Below are positions 53,142-54,766 of a stretch of DNA of 54,766 nucleotides, in pieces. Location: contig JAKSOY010000006.1 of the NCBI GenBank assembly GCA_024405255.1, forward strand, positions 1 through 54,766, given 5' to 3'. Numbering within the stretch: the first letter of the stretch is position 1; each line of letters starts with the position of its first letter. Source of the stretch: Kiritimatiellia bacterium. Lineage in GTDB: Bacteria > Verrucomicrobiota > Kiritimatiellia > RFP12 > UBA1067. The translations under genes were made by a program, and so were the position numbers. The notes beneath the pieces were generated by a model. It saw only the letters and a program-made list of their open reading frames with translations, had not been told where the DNA came from and searched no databases.

Positions 53142-53170
53142 TTGATGATAACTTATTTAGTAGATATAAA
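53142..53170 (+). promoter_or_regulatory. Candidate promoter of the xylanase leader RNA
   Basis: TTGATG (53142-53147), 17 bases, TATAAA (53165-53170). A start near 53177 would give about 318 bases of leader before the GH10 ATG. Confidence 0.5.
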
Positions 53171-53176
53171 TCTGAA

Positions 53177-53469
53177 GCAAATTTGCATATCTGCAAAAAC
53201 CCAATGTCTCGAAGAGGGCACTTATGAAAAGACTGATATTTTTGGATCTTCGGGTATGGGTCAGTCCATCCCATCATGTACGCATTCTGCGTACTTCATA
53301 AAGTCTTAAAGAGCGAAAGACGAACCATACTGCTGCCTCAAAAAAAATGAAAATATTTTGTAGAGGGTGTAGATTCTCCTGAGGATTCACCTACTCCCGA
53401 TTGGACAAAGCCAACCAATTGTCCGTAACCGCTCCAGGTCCTCCCCATACCCTGGAGCGGAATTTTTTT
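53177..53469 (+). ncRNA. Structured leader RNA / possible attenuator upstream of the GH10 xylanase
   Basis: Several stems line up in about 290 bases: GACTGA/TCAGTC (53231-53266), GTACGCA/TGCGTAC (53278-53294), GTCTT/AAGAC (53303-53321), GGGTGTAG/CTACTCCC with one mismatch (53365-53398), GGACAA/TTGTCC (53403-53424), and the terminator at 53429-53469. The 5' end is inferred from the promoter. I recognise no known riboswitch, tmRNA, 6S or SRP signature. It could be an independent small RNA or a cis-regulatory leader, since the only gene downstream starts 26 bases after the T-run. Confidence 0.5.
53429..53469 (+). terminator. Intrinsic terminator/attenuator just before the xylanase gene
   Basis: 10-bp perfect stem CCGCTCCAGG / CCTGGAGCGG followed by AATTTTTTTA. 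The loop contains GTCCTC (53438-53443), which is exactly complementary to the xylanase Shine-Dalgarno GAGGAC (53485-53490). No promoter fits between terminator and gene. Confidence 0.8.
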
Positions 53470-53494
53470 AACAAGCGTGCAAATGAGGACTGAT

Positions 53495-54598
53495 ATGAAC
53501 ACACATTTCCGTGTCATGGTGATTTCGCTTGCTCTGGCGGCAACGGGTCTTTGTGCGGATGTCGTTCCGCTCAAGGACGTCTTTCCATTCAAGGTTGGTA
53601 CATGTGTGAATGGATATTCGCTTTCAGGACGTCAGCCGGAAATTGAAAAGATTCTTGCGGGAACATTTAACACGATTACGCCGGAGAACGATTTGAAGCC
53701 GGCCAGTGTGCAGCCGCGAGAAGGGGAGTGGCGCTTTGATGCGGGCGACCGGTTTGTATCCTTTGCCGAGAAACATGGAATGAAGCCAATTGGACATTGC
53801 CTCGTCTGGCACCAGCAGACGGGGAACTGGATGTTCAAGGATGAGAAGGGGGGTCCAGCTTCGCGCGAACTTGTTGTCAAGCGGATGAAGAACCATATCC
53901 AAACCGTTGTCGGCCGTTACAAGGGTCGTATCAAGGGGTGGGATGTGGTGAATGAGTCGTTTGGCGGCGATGGACGTCTCCACCGTTCACCTTGGCTCGA
54001 TCTGGTGGGTCCTGACTTTATGGAGCTTGCATTCAAGTTCGCCCATGAGGCGGATCCAAATTGCGAACTCTACTACAACGACTTCGCGATGGACAATCCC
54101 CACAAGCGTCAGGGTGTTGTTCAGATGATCCGCGATTTCAAGAAGAAGGGCATTCGCATCGATGGTATCGGTATGCAGTCGCATCACCATCTGCGTTCAC
54201 CCAATCTGAAGGACTACGAAGATTCGATCGCCGCCTTTGCTGCCGAAGGAGTGAAGGTGATGATTACGGAGCTCGACATCTCCGTGCTGCCGCGCGCCTG
54301 GGGGTTGTCCGCCGAGGTTACGAATTCACACGATTATGAACAGCGGTTCGATCCCTATCGAAACGGTCTGCCCGAAAGCAAGCAGAAGGAACTTACCGAT
54401 CGCTATTGCGCGTTATTCAATATCTATATGCGCCATGCCAAGTCGATTGACCGTGTGTCGTTCTGGGGATTTACAGATCGGATGAGCTGGCTCAATAATT
54501 TTCCTGTCCGTGGTCGAATCGATTATCCGCTCCTCTACGATCGTCAGTTCCAGCCGAAGCCCTGTGCGCGCGCCCTGCTTGAGTTGGGCAAACGCTAA
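53495..54598 (+). CDS. GH10-family endo-1,4-beta-xylanase, secreted
   Basis: 367 residues with signal peptide MNTHFRVMVISLALAATGLCA. A complete TIM barrel with GH10 signatures: TPENDLKP, GHCLVWHQQ, acid/base Glu in WDVVNES, YNDFAMD, GIGMQSHHH, nucleophile Glu in ITELDIS and SFWGFTDRMSW. Cleaves internal beta-1,4 bonds of xylan, fitting the CE7, GH43 and GH127 genes at distance. The start is the ATG at 53495, with GAGGAC five bases upstream. It is the only plus-strand protein gene and has clearly G-rich sense codons. Expression probably depends on read-through of the upstream terminator. Confidence 0.95.
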   Translation: MNTHFRVMVISLALAATGLCADVVPLKDVFPFKVGTCVNGYSLSGRQPEIEKILAGTFNTITPENDLKPASVQPREGEWRFDAGDRFVSFAEKHGMKPIGHCLVWHQQTGNWMFKDEKGGPASRELVVKRMKNHIQTVVGRYKGRIKGWDVVNESFGGDGRLHRSPWLDLVGPDFMELAFKFAHEADPNCELYYNDFAMDNPHKRQGVVQMIRDFKKKGIRIDGIGMQSHHHLRSPNLKDYEDSIAAFAAEGVKVMITELDISVLPRAWGLSAEVTNSHDYEQRFDPYRNGLPESKQKELTDRYCALFNIYMRHAKSIDRVSFWGFTDRMSWLNNFPVRGRIDYPLLYDRQFQPKPCARALLELGKR

Positions 54599-54620
54599 TC
54601 GCTCGTGTTTCCACATTCGG

Positions 54621-54655
54621 TAGGCCCCCGCCCACCCCGTTGGGCTCCTACCCCC
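54621..54655. repeat. Hairpin after the xylanase with GGTAGG/CCTACC ends
   Basis: GGTAGG...CCTACC outer stem with inner GCCCA/TGGGC. It has the same ends as the REP-like family but a different centre. It lies 22 bases past the GH10 stop and may act as its 3' end. Confidence 0.5.
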
Positions 54656-54660
54656 CCCGG

Positions 54661-54766
54661 CCCCGTGGCATTGAGGGCTAGTGCCTGTGCGCGACATTGC
54701 ATCTGAGGTCATTCTGTGGCACATTGCCGCACAGTCACCCCGTCATTATGGGGTAGTGCCTGTGCG
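54661..54766. repeat. Two direct copies of a ~30-bp element at the right edge
   Basis: CCCCGT...CATT..GGG.TAGTGCCTGTGCG occurs at 54661-54691 and 54739-54766, period about 76. The last 13 bases are identical. The second copy sits in a nested hairpin (GCACAG...CTGTGC). The element may continue beyond the window. Confidence 0.6.

Larger units (their letters stand above)
52343..53494. other. Gene-free 1.15-kb origin-proximal region (strand switch)
   Basis: No protein gene is supported here. Contents in order: the mnmG promoter; a CACGGAG-type low-complexity repeat (52443-52476); three REP-like copies (52621, 52717, 52878); a CCGTG(C/T)CATCCG-type repeat (about 52785-52845); an AT-rich tract with DnaA-box-like sites such as TTATCGACA (about 52961) and TTATTAACA (53112); then the promoter and structured leader of the xylanase. 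Genes diverge from this region (minus to the left, plus to the right). Confidence 0.7.

Noticed and set aside
53177..53469. tmRNA, 6S RNA, SRP RNA or RNase P in the xylanase leader
   Set aside because: No T-loop/CCA-like 3' end, no long 6S-like duplex, no GGAA-tetraloop SRP domain and no RNase P core motifs could be found.
53338..53592. 84-residue minus-strand frame opposite the xylanase leader
   Set aside because: It runs through the terminator hairpin and signal-peptide region of GH10 in antisense; no supporting motif.

Overview
The window looks like the replication-origin-proximal part of a chromosome from an anaerobic, polysaccharide-degrading PVC-group bacterium. Kiritimatiellota is my best guess. 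This is inferred from the mix of secreted glycoside hydrolases, a PEP-CTERM-tailed protein, ExbB/ExbD linked to a toroid protein, a DUF1080 protein, CotH and dispersed intergenic repeats. No rRNA is present to confirm it. Every protein gene from position 1 to 52342 is on the minus strand; the only plus-strand gene in that stretch is a tRNA-Thr. The last gene (GH10 xylanase, 53495-54598) is on the plus strand.

Layout, left to right: an edge fragment; GH127, a pectate-lyase-like protein and a GH36 enzyme (0.7-6.4 kb); mnmE, a DUF1080 protein and a xylose-isomerase-like protein (6.5-10 kb); ruvC and an ETF-quinone oxidoreductase (10.1-12.4 kb); lolD-lolC, a toroid protein with a TonB-like N-terminus, two exbD, exbB and two TPR proteins (12.5-21.8 kb); pgk, rpsT and tRNA-Thr (22-24 kb); a DPP-IV-like peptidase, a PEP-CTERM remnant, a TPR protein, a beta-propeller and rpoN (24-30.4 kb); a CE7 esterase, GH16, CotH, a 1.5-kresidue beta-strand-repeat surface protein and GH43 (30.4-41 kb); a thioredoxin-like protein, dtd and an XRE/zinc-ribbon regulator (41-43 kb); an RlmL-like methyltransferase, dnaN, dnaA, an antiporter-EIIA fusion and mnmG (43-52.3 kb); and a 1.15-kb repeat-rich, AT-rich intergenic region leading into the xylanase.

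The most striking feature is inside mnmG. Five identical perfect 18-bp palindromes (TGTTTCCACGTGGAAACA) lie in an extra ~130-residue segment of the protein. All are in one reading frame, each encoding VSTWK(Q/H), and their spacings are all multiples of three. The 12-bp core TTCCACGTGGAA is shared with the Pseudomonas-type ParB site parS, and dnaA/dnaN lie within 8 kb. I read this as a parS centromere cluster carried in frame inside a conserved tRNA-modification enzyme. Around it are TTATCAACA DnaA-box clusters, a DnaA with an unusual DNA-binding signature, paired inverted REP-like repeats and a structured leader RNA in front of the xylanase.

Functionally, the secreted enzymes (GH127, GH36, CE7, GH16, GH43, GH10, pectate-lyase fold) point to arabinoxylan, arabinan and pectin breakdown. 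The Exb/TonB-like system and the Lol genes serve envelope energisation and lipoprotein sorting. Housekeeping genes for replication, translation and glycolysis are interleaved with them, all co-oriented.
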